Shown piece after piece: positions 1 through 13,907 of a stretch of DNA of 64,000 bases (position 1 is its first letter; the number at the start of each line of letters is the position of its first letter). A model generated the notes under the pieces. It saw only the letters and a program-made list of their open reading frames with translations, made no database searches and was not told the origin of the DNA. Where the stretch lies: NCBI GenBank assembly GCA_903862955.1, contig CAIPAH010000006.1, positions 1 to 64,000 on the forward strand, read 5' to 3'. Made by a program: the position numbers and the translations under genes. The stretch is from an uncultured Opitutia bacterium (GTDB lineage Bacteria; Verrucomicrobiota; Verrucomicrobiia; Opitutales; Opitutaceae).

Positions 1-1920
<1,920 letters not shown>

Positions 1921-1942
1921 AAATAGGTAGTTGAAGGTGGGA

Positions 1943-3034
1943 TTAATTCGGCCCGTCTGAACTCAAAGTAAAATTGGGTTTCGTGAAATTTGCAAATTCG
2001 CTGCGGAGCCGCATCGCGCGCAGCAGGTCGCGCTGGCCGGGCTCGAACTCCCCGCGCTGCGCGTGCTGCAGGTGACCGGGCTGCGACTCGATCAGGAGGC
2101 GGTCGATCACGCAGCGGTTCGTGTCGGGAAACACGCCGAGGTCGACGCCGAGCCGGATCAGCGAGAGCAGGTTCATCGCCTCGCTGGAACTCAGCACGTG
2201 GCCGTTCTGCAGGATGCCGAAGGCGCGGCCGATCTTGTCGAAGATCTTGTTCGGGTCCGCCTCGAGGAGCTTCTGCCGCGCGTTCAGCTCGTGCTCGATG
2301 ATCGAGTTGAGCACGCTGCCCAGGCGCTTGATGATGCCTTCCTCCGACTCGCCGAGGGTCGTTTGGTTGGAAATTTGGAAGATGCTGCCGCTGGCGTCCG
2401 AGCCCTCGCCGAACAACCCACGCACGACCATGCCGAGCTGGTTCACCGCACGGACAACTTTTTCCATCTGGCTCGCGATGACCAGCGCCGGGAGGTGCAT
2501 CATCGCCGAGGCGCGCATGCCGGTGCCGAGATTCGTCGGGCAGGCGGTGAGATAGCCGAGCGTGGGCGAGAAGGCATAGTCGAGGCGGTCCTCCAGCGCC
2601 GAGTCGAGGTCGTTGATCGTGGTCCAGGCCTTCTTGAGCTGGAAGCCCGAGCGCAGCACTTGGATGCGAAGGTGGTCCTCCTCGTTGATCATGACCGAAT
2701 AGGCCTGGTCGCGGCTGATGACCGCGCCAGCGCCGGACTTGGCGCCGCTCAACTCGCGGCTGATCAGGTGGCGTTCAACGAGGATCTGCTTCTCGAGGTC
2801 GGTGAGCTCGTCGATGCTCAGGCTCAGGCTGCGCTTCATCGGCAGCGTGGCGGAAACGGCCTCGCGGCAGGTCGCGAGGATTTCCTCCCGCTGCGCGGGC
2901 TTGGCCCAGCCGGGAAAGGAATTGCCTGCCAGATTGCGGGCCAGGCGGACGCGCGTCATCAGGACGATGGCGGTCTTGCTGCTCGCGGCATCGGTAAGCT
3001 CGGAAGGAGTATCGATGAGCGAGGAGATCGTCAT
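1943..3034 (-). CDS. mcsB: Protein-arginine kinase McsB
   Basis: Phosphagen-kinase-fold enzyme that phosphorylates arginines on proteins and so marks them for ClpC-ClpP. The 363-residue product has the nucleotide-binding [10 protein letters not shown] segment, the [11 protein letters not shown] loop with the catalytic glutamate, the kinase signature [12 protein letters not shown] with the reactive cysteine, and the McsB-specific [10 protein letters not shown] and [11 protein letters not shown] stretches. The C-terminal [14 protein letters not shown] region fits the phosphoarginine-binding helix that separates McsB from arginine and creatine kinases. I chose the ATG at 3034, which lies just after the mcsA stop; an upstream in-frame ATG would overlap mcsA by 74 bases. 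It sits between mcsA and clpC on the same strand, 22 bases before clpC, so the three are probably cotranscribed. Confidence 0.94.
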   Translation of the reverse strand: MTISSLIDTPSELTDAASSKTAIVLMTRVRLARNLAGNSFPGWAKPAQREEILATCREAVSATLPMKRSLSLSIDELTDLEKQILVERHLISRELSGAKSGAGAVISRDQAYSVMINEEDHLRIQVLRSGFQLKKAWTTINDLDSALEDRLDYAFSPTLGYLTACPTNLGTGMRASAMMHLPALVIASQMEKVVRAVNQLGMVVRGLFGEGSDASGSIFQISNQTTLGESEEGIIKRLGSVLNSIIEHELNARQKLLEADPNKIFDKIGRAFGILQNGHVLSSSEAMNLLSLIRLGVDLGVFPDTNRCVIDRLLIESQPGHLQHAQRGEFEPGQRDLLRAMRLRSEFANFTKPNFTLSSDGPN

Positions 3035-3038
3035 GGCC

Positions 3039-3548
<510 letters not shown>

Positions 3549-3663
3549 GGGCGGTTGTTTAAAAACGGTTAAATTACGTGAGGGCACTATGCCATAGCCG
3601 CCCGAACTGGCAAGCGTGCGTGCACAATGCAGCTGATCGGCACCGCCGCGCGCCACCCAAGTC

Positions 3664-3686
3664 TTTTCCGGATTTCACCCGGAAAA
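3664..3686. terminator. Possible terminator hairpin between ilvE-like gene and mcsA
   Basis: Perfect 8-base arms (TTTTCCGG and CCGGAAAA) around a 7-base loop, just past the stop of the aminotransferase gene. No long T run follows on the minus strand, so termination is uncertain. Confidence 0.4.
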
Positions 3687-3692
3687 TCCGTC

Positions 3693-4559
3693 TCAAATCC
3701 GCGTGCCCTCGACGAGCACCCGGCGACGAAACGCCGCCAGCACCTGCTGCGTGATCGGGCCGGGCTTGCCGGAGCCGATGACGCGGCCGTCGAGCTTCAC
3801 CACGGGGATCACTTCCGCGCCGGAACCGGTGAGGAAGCACTCGTCGGCAACCCAGACATCATAGCGCGTCATGTCCGCCTCGCGGATCGGCAGCTTGAGT
3901 TCCTGCGCGATGGAGAAGATCGTGGAGCGTGTGACGCCCTTGAGTGCGCCCTGCGAGGCGGCCGGGGTGATGAGTTCGCCCTTGTGGACGATGAAGATGT
4001 TGTCCGCGGTGCACTCGGCGATGTAGCCTTGGTCATTGAGCATGATGCCCTCGAGCGCGCCAAACTGCTTCGCCTCGATCTTGCCGAGGATGTTGTTGAG
4101 GTAGTTCAGCGACTTGACGGTGGACGGCAGCGCGGCGGGGTTGATGCGGCGCGTCGGCACGGTGACGATCGCAAGCCCGTTGTCGTAGTGCTCCTTCGGA
4201 TAGAGCGAGATCTTCGACGCGATGATGAACAGCGACGGCTTCGCACACAGCCACGGCGCCAGGCCGAGATCGCCCACGCCGCGCGTGATCACGAGGCGGA
4301 TATAGCCATCGGTGAGACCGTTCTGCCGGCACGTTTCACAGGTGACGTCGCTCAGTTCCTTGCGCGAAAGCGGCATCTGCAGCAGGATGGCCTTGGCGGA
4401 GTATTCGAGGCGCTCCAGGTGCTCCTCGAGACGGAAAACGTTGCCGCCGTAGAGTCGGATGCCCTCGAAAACGCCGTCGCCGTAGAGGAGACCGTGATCG
4501 AACACGGAGATCTTCGCATCGGCTTCATCGACGAATTTGCCATCCAGGTAAATTTTCAT
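3693..4559 (-). CDS. ilvE: Class IV PLP aminotransferase, branched-chain amino acid type (IlvE-like)
   Basis: Predicted cytoplasmic fold-type IV transaminase for the last step of leucine, isoleucine and valine synthesis. The 288-residue product begins MKIYLDGKFVDE and has the family N-terminus FDHGLLYGDGVFEGIR, the TRGVGDLG stretch, KSLNYLNNILGKIEA with the catalytic PLP lysine (the K of VKSLNYL), EGIMLNDQGYIAECTADNIF and the C-terminal TGSGAEVIPV motif. The ATG at 4559 gives the normal family length; the frame extends upstream only into low-complexity sequence. D-amino acid transaminase and 4-amino-4-deoxychorismate lyase share this fold, but the EGIR and SLNYLNN stretches favour IlvE. It is divergent from the downstream pseudopilin gene. 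Confidence 0.9.
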   Translation of the reverse strand: MKIYLDGKFVDEADAKISVFDHGLLYGDGVFEGIRLYGGNVFRLEEHLERLEYSAKAILLQMPLSRKELSDVTCETCRQNGLTDGYIRLVITRGVGDLGLAPWLCAKPSLFIIASKISLYPKEHYDNGLAIVTVPTRRINPAALPSTVKSLNYLNNILGKIEAKQFGALEGIMLNDQGYIAECTADNIFIVHKGELITPAASQGALKGVTRSTIFSIAQELKLPIREADMTRYDVWVADECFLTGSGAEVIPVVKLDGRVIGSGKPGPITQQVLAAFRRRVLVEGTRI

Positions 4560-4665
4560 GACCGGCCATGCTAGGGGACCAGACAAAGTCTTGTCGAGTC
4601 CCGGGCGCGGATTCCGCCCGCACCGCCACCGGAGGAGAAGCCACCGTCCCCACTGCCCATTTCCC

Positions 4666-5421
4666 ATGACCACCCCACCCTGTCCTCACGCCCGCGCGGG
4701 CTTCACGCTGATCGAATTGCTGACCGTGATCGCGATCATCGGCATCCTCGCCGCCATCATCATCCCCACCGTCGGCACCGTCCGGGAAAAGGCCCAGCGC
4801 ACCGTCGACGCGAGCAACCTCCGCGAAATCGCGAAGGCCGCCATGATCTACGCCAGCGACAACAACGACCGCCTGCCCGATCCCGTCGCGCTCCAACAGC
4901 AGGGCGTCCTCACCGCGCCGTCCCTCGCCTATCTCTGGCCCGCCATCCTCGCGCGCAACGGCATGCTGAACGACCCCACGTTCTACTATGCCAAAAACGA
5001 CCCGCTCTTCAACGGCACCTATCCCGACGCCATCCTCGCCAAGACCGACGCCACCCGCCGCACGCTCGACACCACGTTCACCGCCAACGCGGCGTTAAGC
5101 TGGGAATTTGTCGGCGGCTTGAAGATGGGCGACCCGGCCACGACGCCAGTCGCGTTCACGCGGGGATTGACCACCGCGGGGACGTGGGATGCCGCCAATG
5201 GAGTCTACAAGGAAGCCGGCGGCCAGGTCGTGTTTCTCGGCGGCAACGTCGTGTTCTACCCCGACACCGTGCAGAAGTTCGTCTCCAACAGCTCGGGCCG
5301 ACTCGTGGACAGCGTCCTGCAGGCCATCCCCGCCAACAGCGGCAATCCCGCCCGGGTGTATGCCACCGCCAACGGCGGAACCGGCACGCCCGACGGCGCC
5401 GTCGCCGAGGCCGGGCCCTGA
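4666..5421 (+). CDS. Type IV pilin-like (prepilin N-terminal methylation motif) protein
   Basis: A 251-residue pseudopilin. A short basic leader is followed by the prepilin peptidase site and hydrophobic helix (GFTLIELLTVIAIIGILAAI, beginning near residue 12). The G before FTLIE is the cleavage and methylation point. The rest is a soluble domain that includes DNNDRLPD and a Gly-rich end, as in the H-X9-DG type secretion pseudopilins that are very abundant in Planctomycetes and Verrucomicrobia. An upstream ATG at 4558 is less likely because it would add a 36-residue arginine-rich extension before the leader. No pilus or type II secretion genes are nearby, so its partner machine is unknown. Confidence 0.88.
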   Translation: MTTPPCPHARAGFTLIELLTVIAIIGILAAIIIPTVGTVREKAQRTVDASNLREIAKAAMIYASDNNDRLPDPVALQQQGVLTAPSLAYLWPAILARNGMLNDPTFYYAKNDPLFNGTYPDAILAKTDATRRTLDTTFTANAALSWEFVGGLKMGDPATTPVAFTRGLTTAGTWDAANGVYKEAGGQVVFLGGNVVFYPDTVQKFVSNSSGRLVDSVLQAIPANSGNPARVYATANGGTGTPDGAVAEAGP

Positions 5422-5516
5422 GCGCTCAACGGCAGGCGCGACTGTGAAACAAGCTCACGGGCGGGCCATTTACCGCTTTCCCCGGGCGGGGGCGGTCGTC
5501 AACCTCCCGGGTCCGC

Positions 5517-7286
5517 ATGACGACTGCCGCTTCCGCGACCGCCAAACCCGACCTAGCCGTCCCGGCTCCCACTCCGATCTACGTGGTCGGACACAAGAAC
5601 CCGGACGCCGACGCGATTTGCTCGGCCATCGCCTACGCGGCCTACAAAACCCAGCGCGGCGAACAGGGTTACGTCGCTGCGCGGTGTGGCAATTCCAACG
5701 CCCGCATCGACACCATTCTCGCGCGCTTCCACCAGCCCCTGCCGCTGTATCTCAGCGATGTCAGCCCGCGCGTGCGCGACCTCATGACGACCGACGTCGT
5801 GTCGGTGCCCGAGTCCGCCACCTGCGCCGAGGCACTCGAGCTGATTGACCGCCACGACATCCGCTTGCTGCCGGTGCTCTCGCCCCGCCGCGGCATCGTC
5901 GGCACCGTCTCGCTCGCCGCGCTCGGCAGCAATTTCATCCCCCGCGCCCACGAGCCGCGCCTCATGCGGCAGGTTAAGACTTCACTCGCCAACATCACCC
6001 GCGCCCTCCGCGCCCGGCCGCTCCACCTCGTCGGCGAGCGCAAGATCGAGGATTTGTTTGTCCGGCTCGGCACGATGGACATCCGTTCGTTCTGGAGCAT
6101 TTCCGAGCGCGAGAAAATCCCCGCCGATCAGTCGCTCATCATCGTCGGCGACCGCCGCGACGTTCAGAAGCGCTCCATCGAACTCGGCATCCGCGCCCTC
6201 GTCATCACCAGCAACCTCGAGGTCGAACCCGAGATCATCGAACTCGCCAAGGCCAAGGGCGTCAGCCTCATCAGCAGCCCCTACGACTCCGCCACGACCG
6301 CCTGGGTCGTCCGCACGGCGTCCACGATGGATCGCGTCATCGACCGCAAGTTCGCCACCATCAGCGCCGACGCCCGGCTCACCGACGCGCGCAAGAAATT
6401 TGCCGCCGGCTCCCCCCACGCGTTGCTCGTCACCGACGACGACGGCACGCTCCAGGGCATCCTGACCAAGAGCGACCTGCTCAAGCCCGTCCGCACCCGC
6501 CTCGTCCTGGTCGACCACAACGAAATCACGCAGGCCGTCCCGGGCGCGGAGGAGGTCACGGTTACCGAGATCATCGATCACCACCGCCTCGGCGCGCTCA
6601 ACACCCAGCAGCCCATCCTGTTCATCAACGAACCCGTGGGTTCGACGTGCACGATCGTCGCCGACCTTTTCCGGCGCGAGGGCCTCACCCCGTCGCGCGA
6701 GATCGCCGGCATCATGATGGCGGGGCTGATTTCCGACACGCTCCTGCTCAAGGGGCCAACCACCACGCCGAAGGACGGCGCCATTCTCTCCTGGCTTTCT
6801 GGCCTTGCCGGCGTCGACCCGCTGCAGCTCGCCGACGAGATTTTCAGCTCCGGCTCCGTCATCCTCGCGAATCCACCCGCCAAGGTCGTCCGCTCCGACT
6901 TCAAGATTTATGAGGAGGAAGGCGTCCGTTTCGCCGTTTCGCAGGTCGAGGAACTGGGCTTCGGGAATTTCTGGCAACACGCCCGGCCGATCGCCGACGC
7001 CCTGCAGGAACTGCGCAACGACGAGCGCCTCGCGTTCGCCTGCCTGCTCGTCACGGACATCAACACCCAGAATTCGCTCATGCTGGTCAAGGCCGACGAG
7101 GGCGTCATCCGCCGCATCTCCTTCGCGCACGTCGAGCAGGACGAGATCTTCGACCTGCCCGGCATCGTCAGCCGCAAGAAACAGCTCATCCCCTACCTCG
7201 GCAGCCTGCTCCGCGAAATGGCCGCCGACGGCCAGCTGCCCACGCCCGCTGGTCCGTCCACGGCGCCGTTCCGCAAGAAAAAGTAG
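5517..7286 (+). CDS. ppaC: Manganese-dependent inorganic pyrophosphatase with CBS-DRTGG regulatory insert
   Basis: Family II inorganic pyrophosphatase of the DHH phosphoesterase superfamily, 589 residues, cytoplasmic. The catalytic half begins with GHKNPDADAI (25-34), is interrupted by a CBS domain (about 86-135), a DRTGG-like domain (about 185-270) and a second CBS domain (about 275-325), and resumes with VDHNE, the DHH motif IIDHHRLG and PVGSTCT. A DHHA2 domain forms the C-terminus and ends in a lysine-rich tail. In characterised clostridial homologues the CBS-DRTGG insert binds adenine nucleotides and tunes activity, so this enzyme is probably regulated by AMP/ATP or diadenosine polyphosphates. 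It stands alone as a single gene between the pseudopilin and a serine hydrolase. Confidence 0.93.
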   Translation: MTTAASATAKPDLAVPAPTPIYVVGHKNPDADAICSAIAYAAYKTQRGEQGYVAARCGNSNARIDTILARFHQPLPLYLSDVSPRVRDLMTTDVVSVPESATCAEALELIDRHDIRLLPVLSPRRGIVGTVSLAALGSNFIPRAHEPRLMRQVKTSLANITRALRARPLHLVGERKIEDLFVRLGTMDIRSFWSISEREKIPADQSLIIVGDRRDVQKRSIELGIRALVITSNLEVEPEIIELAKAKGVSLISSPYDSATTAWVVRTASTMDRVIDRKFATISADARLTDARKKFAAGSPHALLVTDDDGTLQGILTKSDLLKPVRTRLVLVDHNEITQAVPGAEEVTVTEIIDHHRLGALNTQQPILFINEPVGSTCTIVADLFRREGLTPSREIAGIMMAGLISDTLLLKGPTTTPKDGAILSWLSGLAGVDPLQLADEIFSSGSVILANPPAKVVRSDFKIYEEEGVRFAVSQVEELGFGNFWQHARPIADALQELRNDERLAFACLLVTDINTQNSLMLVKADEGVIRRISFAHVEQDEIFDLPGIVSRKKQLIPYLGSLLREMAADGQLPTPAGPSTAPFRKKK

Positions 7287-7307
7287 CGACCCGGCCGGTT
7301 CCCCGCC

Positions 7308-8564
7308 ATGCCCCGTTGGCTCAAACTCACCCTCATGATCGGCGGCGGGAGCATAATCTTGGTGGTCGGCGCAATCTTCGCGCTGGCCTGGCTCGCATTC
7401 AAACTGCGCCCCGATCCCGCCCGCAATGCCGCGCCCGCCGAGGCTTCCGCTGTCGGTCCCGCAGTGATTGGCGCGCAGGATCTCGGTGCCCTGCTCGAGA
7501 CCATCCGCGTTGACGCGAAGGTCCCGGCCCTCGCCGCCGTCGTCCTGCGGGGCGACCAAATCGTGGCCGCAGGCGTGACCGGGGTGCGCGAGGCGGGCCG
7601 CCCAGAGCGCGTGACGATCAACGACCAGTTTCACCTGGGTTCGGACACCAAGGCGGTGACCGCGACGCTGATCGCCCGGCTCGTGGAAAAGGGAAAATTG
7701 CGCTGGGACACGACGATCGGCGACGTCTTCGGCCCGACCGTTTCACCGCTGGATCCCGCCTGGCGCGCAGTGACGCTCACGCAATTGCTGCACCATCGCG
7801 CCGGAGTTCCGGCCGATTTGAGCGCAGACGGCCTCTGGGGTCGGCTGTGGAAACAAAACGGAACTCCGGTGGAGCAACGCATGGAACTGGTTCGTGGCGT
7901 GCTCGCTCGTCCGCCGGTGAACACGCCCGGCACACAGTATCTTTACAGCAACGCTGGCTACTCCCTCGCCGGCGCGATGGCCGAAACCGTGATGCACCGC
8001 AGCTGGGAAGACCTGATTCAGGCCGAGGTTTTCGAGCCGTTGGGTATGAAGACGGCGGGTATCGGCCCGCCCGGAACGCCGGTCAGCCACGACCAACCGC
8101 GCGCCCATGATTTTCTCGGTCGCGCCGTCCAGCCCGGCCCCGGCGCCGACAATCCTGCCGCCATCGCTCCAGCCGGGATGGTCCACGTTTCACTGCCGGA
8201 TTGGGCCAAGTTCGTGGCACTTCACCTCCGCGGTGACACCGCCAACCCGCACCGTCAGGTCGCGCTGTTGTCCGCAGACTCCTTCGATTTTCTTCACCGG
8301 CCCGCTGACGGTGCCGGCATGCGCTACGCCTGCGGCTGGGGCGTGGCCGAGGCACCGTGGGCGAAGGGTGACGGGGCCGGCGCGCGCGGGATGCTCCTCT
8401 CGCACGACGGGTCGAACACGATGTGGTATTGCTCCGCGCTGCTGGTGCCCGAACGCGACTGCGCCATCCTCGTCGTCTGCAACCAAGGCGGCGCCCACGC
8501 CACCAAGGCCTGCCACGCCGCCCAGTTGGCGCTCCGGCAGCAGTTTCTGCCATCCGCCCGCTGA
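7308..8564 (+). CDS. Serine hydrolase of the beta-lactamase/transpeptidase-like (class C) family
   Basis: A 418-residue protein with an N-terminal membrane anchor or uncleaved signal (hydrophobic 7-32), so the catalytic domain is probably periplasmic. The class C-type SxxK motif is seen as GSDTKAV (S112, K115) and the YxN motif as YSNAGY (about 214-219). LSHDGSNTMWY near the C-terminus fits the third, HxG-type motif. Such proteins include esterases, D-alanyl-D-alanine hydrolases and other amidases, and the true substrate cannot be read here. It starts 21 bases after the pyrophosphatase stop and may be cotranscribed with it. Confidence 0.88.
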   Translation: MPRWLKLTLMIGGGSIILVVGAIFALAWLAFKLRPDPARNAAPAEASAVGPAVIGAQDLGALLETIRVDAKVPALAAVVLRGDQIVAAGVTGVREAGRPERVTINDQFHLGSDTKAVTATLIARLVEKGKLRWDTTIGDVFGPTVSPLDPAWRAVTLTQLLHHRAGVPADLSADGLWGRLWKQNGTPVEQRMELVRGVLARPPVNTPGTQYLYSNAGYSLAGAMAETVMHRSWEDLIQAEVFEPLGMKTAGIGPPGTPVSHDQPRAHDFLGRAVQPGPGADNPAAIAPAGMVHVSLPDWAKFVALHLRGDTANPHRQVALLSADSFDFLHRPADGAGMRYACGWGVAEAPWAKGDGAGARGMLLSHDGSNTMWYCSALLVPERDCAILVVCNQGGAHATKACHAAQLALRQQFLPSAR

Positions 8565-8639
8565 CGCGCCGCACGGTTGCTGAGACGCGCCAAAATGTGG
8601 CGTTGCCTCGCGCCCGCGGGCCCCGCAATTTGCCGCGTT

Positions 8640-10430
<1,791 letters not shown>

Positions 10431-10457
10431 CCCAGGTGAGGCCGCGCTGCGTGCGCG

Positions 10458-10715
10458 TCAGGACTTGGGCGCCGGCGTCGCCGAGTCGGTCGACGGCGTG
10501 GTGTCGCTGGCCTTTTTCTTGTGATGCTTTTTGTGGCCCTTGTGGCCGCTCTTTTTCGGTGTGGCATCTCCCGCCGGGGCCGGGTTTGCGGCAGCGGGCT
10601 CCGGCGCCGGCGTGGGAGCCGTGGGAAGCGACACCGTGGCGGGCGCGTCCTCAGCCCGAAGGCCGATCGACGAAACGCCCACAAAGAGGGAAATGAGAAT
10701 GAGGATTTTTTTCAT
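10458..10715 (-). CDS. Small secreted Ala/Pro/Lys/His-rich protein, unknown function
   Basis: An 85-residue product with a good signal peptide (MKKILILISLFVGVSSIGLRA, likely cut before EDAPA). The mature part is low complexity: an Ala-Pro-Glu rich half, then a basic cluster (KKSGHKGHKKHHKKKA) and a Ser-Thr-Pro tail. No domain is recognisable. The basic patch could bind nucleic acid, phosphate or metal at the cell surface, but this is only composition. A ribosome-binding-like purine stretch is not obvious. The 3' end meets the 3' end of glnS convergently with a 27-base gap, so the gene is likely real and monocistronic. Confidence 0.65.
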   Translation of the reverse strand: MKKILILISLFVGVSSIGLRAEDAPATVSLPTAPTPAPEPAAANPAPAGDATPKKSGHKGHKKHHKKKASDTTPSTDSATPAPKS

Positions 10716-10843
10716 GCGAAAACGAAGACGATGGAACGGGCGGAAAGTTACCCTGTGAGCGGCCGCCGGCGTCAATGCCCAATTCTCCCGGCAGCGATTT
10801 GAGTCCGCCAGGGAAGCACCCGCTGGCTTTCCCCAGTCGCCCG

Positions 10844-12250
10844 TCAGCTATCGCCTGCGGTCGCCAGCAGCCGGGCGAGCCGTTGTTCCACCCGCTCGCG
10901 GCCGAAGACCCGGAACATGCCCGTGATACTCGGGCCGACGTTGGTCCCGGACAACGCCAGTCGCGCAACTGCCTGGTAGTCGCCAAAGCCGAGGCCACCC
11001 TTAGCCGCAAGTTCCTTGATCGCGGCCTCGATGGCTGCATCGCTCGCGAAGTCCATGGCCGGCAGGGCCGCCATCAATTCCTGCAGTCGCTCCTTCGGCG
11101 CGCCCTTGGTCATGACCTTTTCGCGCACCTTGGCGTCGGTCGGAAACTCGTCCGTGAAAAAATAAACGGTGTAGGCCGGCAACTCCTCGAAGCTCTTGAG
11201 CTTGGACTGGCAGAGCTGCATGACCGCCTGAAAATACGCTTCCGGCGCGGCCAGCGCGGCTTTCGCCACGGCGTTGTCGCCCAAGCTGCGGAAGAAATCC
11301 CGGGCGCGGCCCAGGAACTCCTCCGGCGGCAACGCCAGCAGGTAGGCCATGTTCATGTGCGCGAGCTTCTTCTCGTCGAACCGCGCATTGCTCTGATTCA
11401 CGCCGAGCAAATCGAACAGCCGGATGATGTCCGCGATCGGCATCTTTTCGCGGTCATCGCCCGGATTCCAGCCGAGCAGCGCGAGGAAATTGACCAGCGC
11501 CTCCGGCAGATAGCCGCGCTTCTGGTATTCCTCGACGAGCGCGCCCTGGTCGCGCTTGGACATCTTGCCGGGGCCGTTCTGCTTCAGGATCAGCGGGATG
11601 TGGGCGAACTTCGGCACCGGCGCGCCGAACGCCTTGAAGAGCTCCACGTGCTTGCTCGTGTTCGACAGGTGATCCTCGCCGCGGATGACGTGCGTGATCT
11701 TCATCGTCAGGTCGTCGACGACGTTCACGAGATGAAAAACCGGGTTGCCGTCCGAGCGGACGATGACGAAATCCTCGTCTTCCACCCGCTCCACGCGGCC
11801 GCGGATCAGGTCGTCGATGACCGTCGGGGCGACTTTCACCTTCGTGACGGTCTTCTTGCGGTGCTCGTCGTAAACCTCCGAGCGCTCCCCGAGCAGCTTG
11901 AACCAGACCGCCCCGTCCTTCTCATAGGTGCGGCCCGCAGCCTTCAGTTTGCCGAGATAGTCGGCATAAATTCCTGCGCGCTCGCTCTGCAGGTAAGGAC
12001 CGAAATCCCCGCCGCCGGACCCGCCGACCTTGGGACCCTCGTCCCAGTTGAGCCCCAGCCAGTTGAGCGCGTCGTAGATGACGTTGTAGAACTCCGCGCT
12101 GTTGCGCTCCTTGTCGGTGTCCTCGATGCGCAGGATGAACACGCCGCCCGTGTGCCGGGCATACAGCCAGTTGAACAGGGCCGTGCGGGCGCTGCCGATG
12201 TGGAAGAAACCCGTGGGACTGGGGGCAAAGCGGACGCGGACTTGGGACAT
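10844..12250 (-). CDS. gltX: Glutamyl-tRNA synthetase
   Basis: Class I synthetase that charges tRNA-Glu, 468 residues, usual length for bacteria. [20 protein letters not shown] gives the HIGH-type motif as HIGS (17-20), LRIEDTD follows (about 41-47), and KMSKRDQG (about 229-236) is the KMSKS loop. The C-terminal helical cage domain contains the usual [11 protein letters not shown] stretch. The start is the ATG at 12250; upstream codons in frame carry no family sequence. It is divergent from the M14 peptidase gene, with about 58 bases between starts, so the two probably share a promoter region. Confidence 0.96.
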   Translation of the reverse strand: MSQVRVRFAPSPTGFFHIGSARTALFNWLYARHTGGVFILRIEDTDKERNSAEFYNVIYDALNWLGLNWDEGPKVGGSGGGDFGPYLQSERAGIYADYLGKLKAAGRTYEKDGAVWFKLLGERSEVYDEHRKKTVTKVKVAPTVIDDLIRGRVERVEDEDFVIVRSDGNPVFHLVNVVDDLTMKITHVIRGEDHLSNTSKHVELFKAFGAPVPKFAHIPLILKQNGPGKMSKRDQGALVEEYQKRGYLPEALVNFLALLGWNPGDDREKMPIADIIRLFDLLGVNQSNARFDEKKLAHMNMAYLLALPPEEFLGRARDFFRSLGDNAVAKAALAAPEAYFQAVMQLCQSKLKSFEELPAYTVYFFTDEFPTDAKVREKVMTKGAPKERLQELMAALPAMDFASDAAIEAAIKELAAKGGLGFGDYQAVARLALSGTNVGPSITGMFRVFGRERVEQRLARLLATAGDS

Positions 12251-12308
12251 GGCTCGGGAACTCGATTGTGGCTTGTGCTTCGGGAAAACGGCCAGCAAGA
12301 ACCACCGC

Positions 12309-13085
12309 GTGTCCCCTGTCAAAGCCGCACCCCTCGACCCCGCCGCCGTGGCCGCCCGCTTCGCCGCGGCCGGCAGCGCCGCGGGTTTTCGCTTGGAGCG
12401 CTACGGTGACACCACCGCCGGCCCGTTGATCGCGCTGACGAAGCGCACGCCCGGGCCGCGTCCCCGGATCTACTTGTCGGCTGGCATTCACGGCGACGAA
12501 CCCGCGCCGCCGCTCGCCCTGGTGGAGTTGCTGGAAAGCGGCTTGTTCGACGAGAGGGCCAACTGGTTCATCTGCCCGCTGCTCAATCCCAACGCCCTCG
12601 CACGCGGCGTCCGGGAAAACCTGGATGGCCTCGATCTCAACCGGGATTACAAGGATCTCGCCTCAGCCGAGGTGCGCGCCCACGTGGCCTGGCTGCAGCG
12701 CCAGCCGCGTTTCACCGTCACGCTGTCCGTGCACGAGGATTGGGAGTCGGTCGGCTACTACCTCTACGAGCTCAACCCCGACCAGCGTCCGACGCTGGCC
12801 GAGTCGTTGCTCGCCGCCGTCACACCCGTCTGCCCGATCGACCCCAGCCCGTTGATCGACGGCCGCGAGGCCCGCGGGGGCATCCTGCGTCCCGTTAGCG
12901 ATCCGCTGCTGCGCGAGAAGTGGCCCGAGTCGATCTACCTGCGCGCGCACTACACCACCCTGACCTACACGCTGGAGTCGCCCTCCGCGTTCCCGCTCGT
13001 GCAGCGCATCGCCGCGCACCGGGCCGCGTTGGAAACCGCCATCGCCCTCACAGTCGAGGAATTCAAACGCCACCCTGCTTCGTAG
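12309..13085 (+). CDS. M14-family zinc carboxypeptidase-like protein
   Basis: A 258-residue metallopeptidase-like protein. The zinc ligands of the M14 and succinylglutamate-desuccinylase fold are visible: [11 protein letters not shown] gives H61 and E64, SVHED gives H142, and the catalytic glutamate is in TLESPSAFP (E223). DLNRDYKD (109-116) is the substrate carboxylate-binding loop of the family. No signal peptide is seen, so it acts in the cytoplasm. The start is uncertain: GTG at 12309 is chosen because it avoids overlap with gltX; an ATG at 12249 in the same frame would add 20 residues and overlap the gltX start codon. Confidence 0.85.
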   Translation: MSPVKAAPLDPAAVAARFAAAGSAAGFRLERYGDTTAGPLIALTKRTPGPRPRIYLSAGIHGDEPAPPLALVELLESGLFDERANWFICPLLNPNALARGVRENLDGLDLNRDYKDLASAEVRAHVAWLQRQPRFTVTLSVHEDWESVGYYLYELNPDQRPTLAESLLAAVTPVCPIDPSPLIDGREARGGILRPVSDPLLREKWPESIYLRAHYTTLTYTLESPSAFPLVQRIAAHRAALETAIALTVEEFKRHPAS

Positions 13086-13907
13086 CTACGGTTTGATTCC
13101 TCGCGCGGCGCAAAACTCCCGCAAGTCCTCCGGCAGCGGAGCGGTGAAGACATACGGCAACCCCGCCTTCCGCAGGTCGATCTCCGCGCAATGCAGTGCC
13201 TGCCGGGGCAACAGCAGCCGGGCCGCCAAGGCCTCCGTCCATCCGTGATCGATGAAATCCAGATACAGCCGGGCGTCGGGGCCGTAGATTTTATCGCCCA
13301 CAATGGCATGTCCCAGCCATTGGGCGTGGGCGCGGATCTGGTGCTTGCGGCCGGTTTCCGTGACGACCCGCGCGAGGGTAAATCCGCCTCCCCGGTCCAG
13401 CGGCGCGAAATGTGAAATGGATGCCTGTCCGTCGTCGCGCACTGTCGATTTCACGAACACCGGGCTGGACGTGTCGTCGCCCAGCGGCTGGTTCACCGTC
13501 ACGGGGCCGGCCAGTTCGCCCGTCAAAATTGCCTCGTAGGCTTTCCCCACCTTGCGCTGCTGCATCGCGGTCTGCAGCCGGCTGGCCATCTTCGCATCCT
13601 TCGCGAGCACGACGATGCCGCTCGTTTCGCGATCGAGCCGGAACACGAGGTGCATCACGGGGAGCTGCGTGTATTCGCGGGCGGCGCCCACCAAGCTCGA
13701 CCACGGGCCGGCCTTGGACGGGTGGCAGACGGCATCGCCGGGCTTGGACACCACCAGGATCCGCTCGTCCTCGAACACGATCCAGCGGCGAACCTCCTCG
13801 AGCGTGATCATGCGCACCGGCCCTTGCTTCAGCCGGCGCGGCCAGGCGCAGGCGCGCCCGGAAATCGCCATGAAATCCACCCGCTCGACCGGTTGCTCGG
13901 TGCTCAC
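13086..13907 (-). CDS. RluA-family RNA pseudouridine synthase
   Basis: Predicted enzyme that isomerises uridine in rRNA or tRNA; 273 residues. The catalytic aspartate lies in VFRLDRETSGIVVL (D92), preceded by VVSKPGDAVCHPS and followed by KAYEAILTG and GRKHQIRAHAQWLGHAIVGD, all hallmarks of the RluA/TruC group. No S4 domain is present. The start is taken as GTG at 13907 because it forms a GTGA overlap with the stop of the upstream dehydrogenase gene (13904), a sign of translational coupling; the frame runs much further upstream but only as antisense-like sequence. The target uridine cannot be told from sequence. Confidence 0.9.
   Translation of the reverse strand: MSTEQPVERVDFMAISGRACAWPRRLKQGPVRMITLEEVRRWIVFEDERILVVSKPGDAVCHPSKAGPWSSLVGAAREYTQLPVMHLVFRLDRETSGIVVLAKDAKMASRLQTAMQQRKVGKAYEAILTGELAGPVTVNQPLGDDTSSPVFVKSTVRDDGQASISHFAPLDRGGGFTLARVVTETGRKHQIRAHAQWLGHAIVGDKIYGPDARLYLDFIDHGWTEALAARLLLPRQALHCAEIDLRKAGLPYVFTAPLPEDLREFCAARGIKP

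Noticed and set aside
5982-7634. Minus-strand frame of 550 codons across the pyrophosphatase
   Set aside because: Opposite strand of a gene with clear DHH and CBS motifs; low-complexity acidic and Gly/Ala content.
10775-12409. Plus-strand frame of 544 codons opposite gltX
   Set aside because: The minus strand encodes complete GltX with HIGS and KMSKR; the opposite frame has no recognisable domain.
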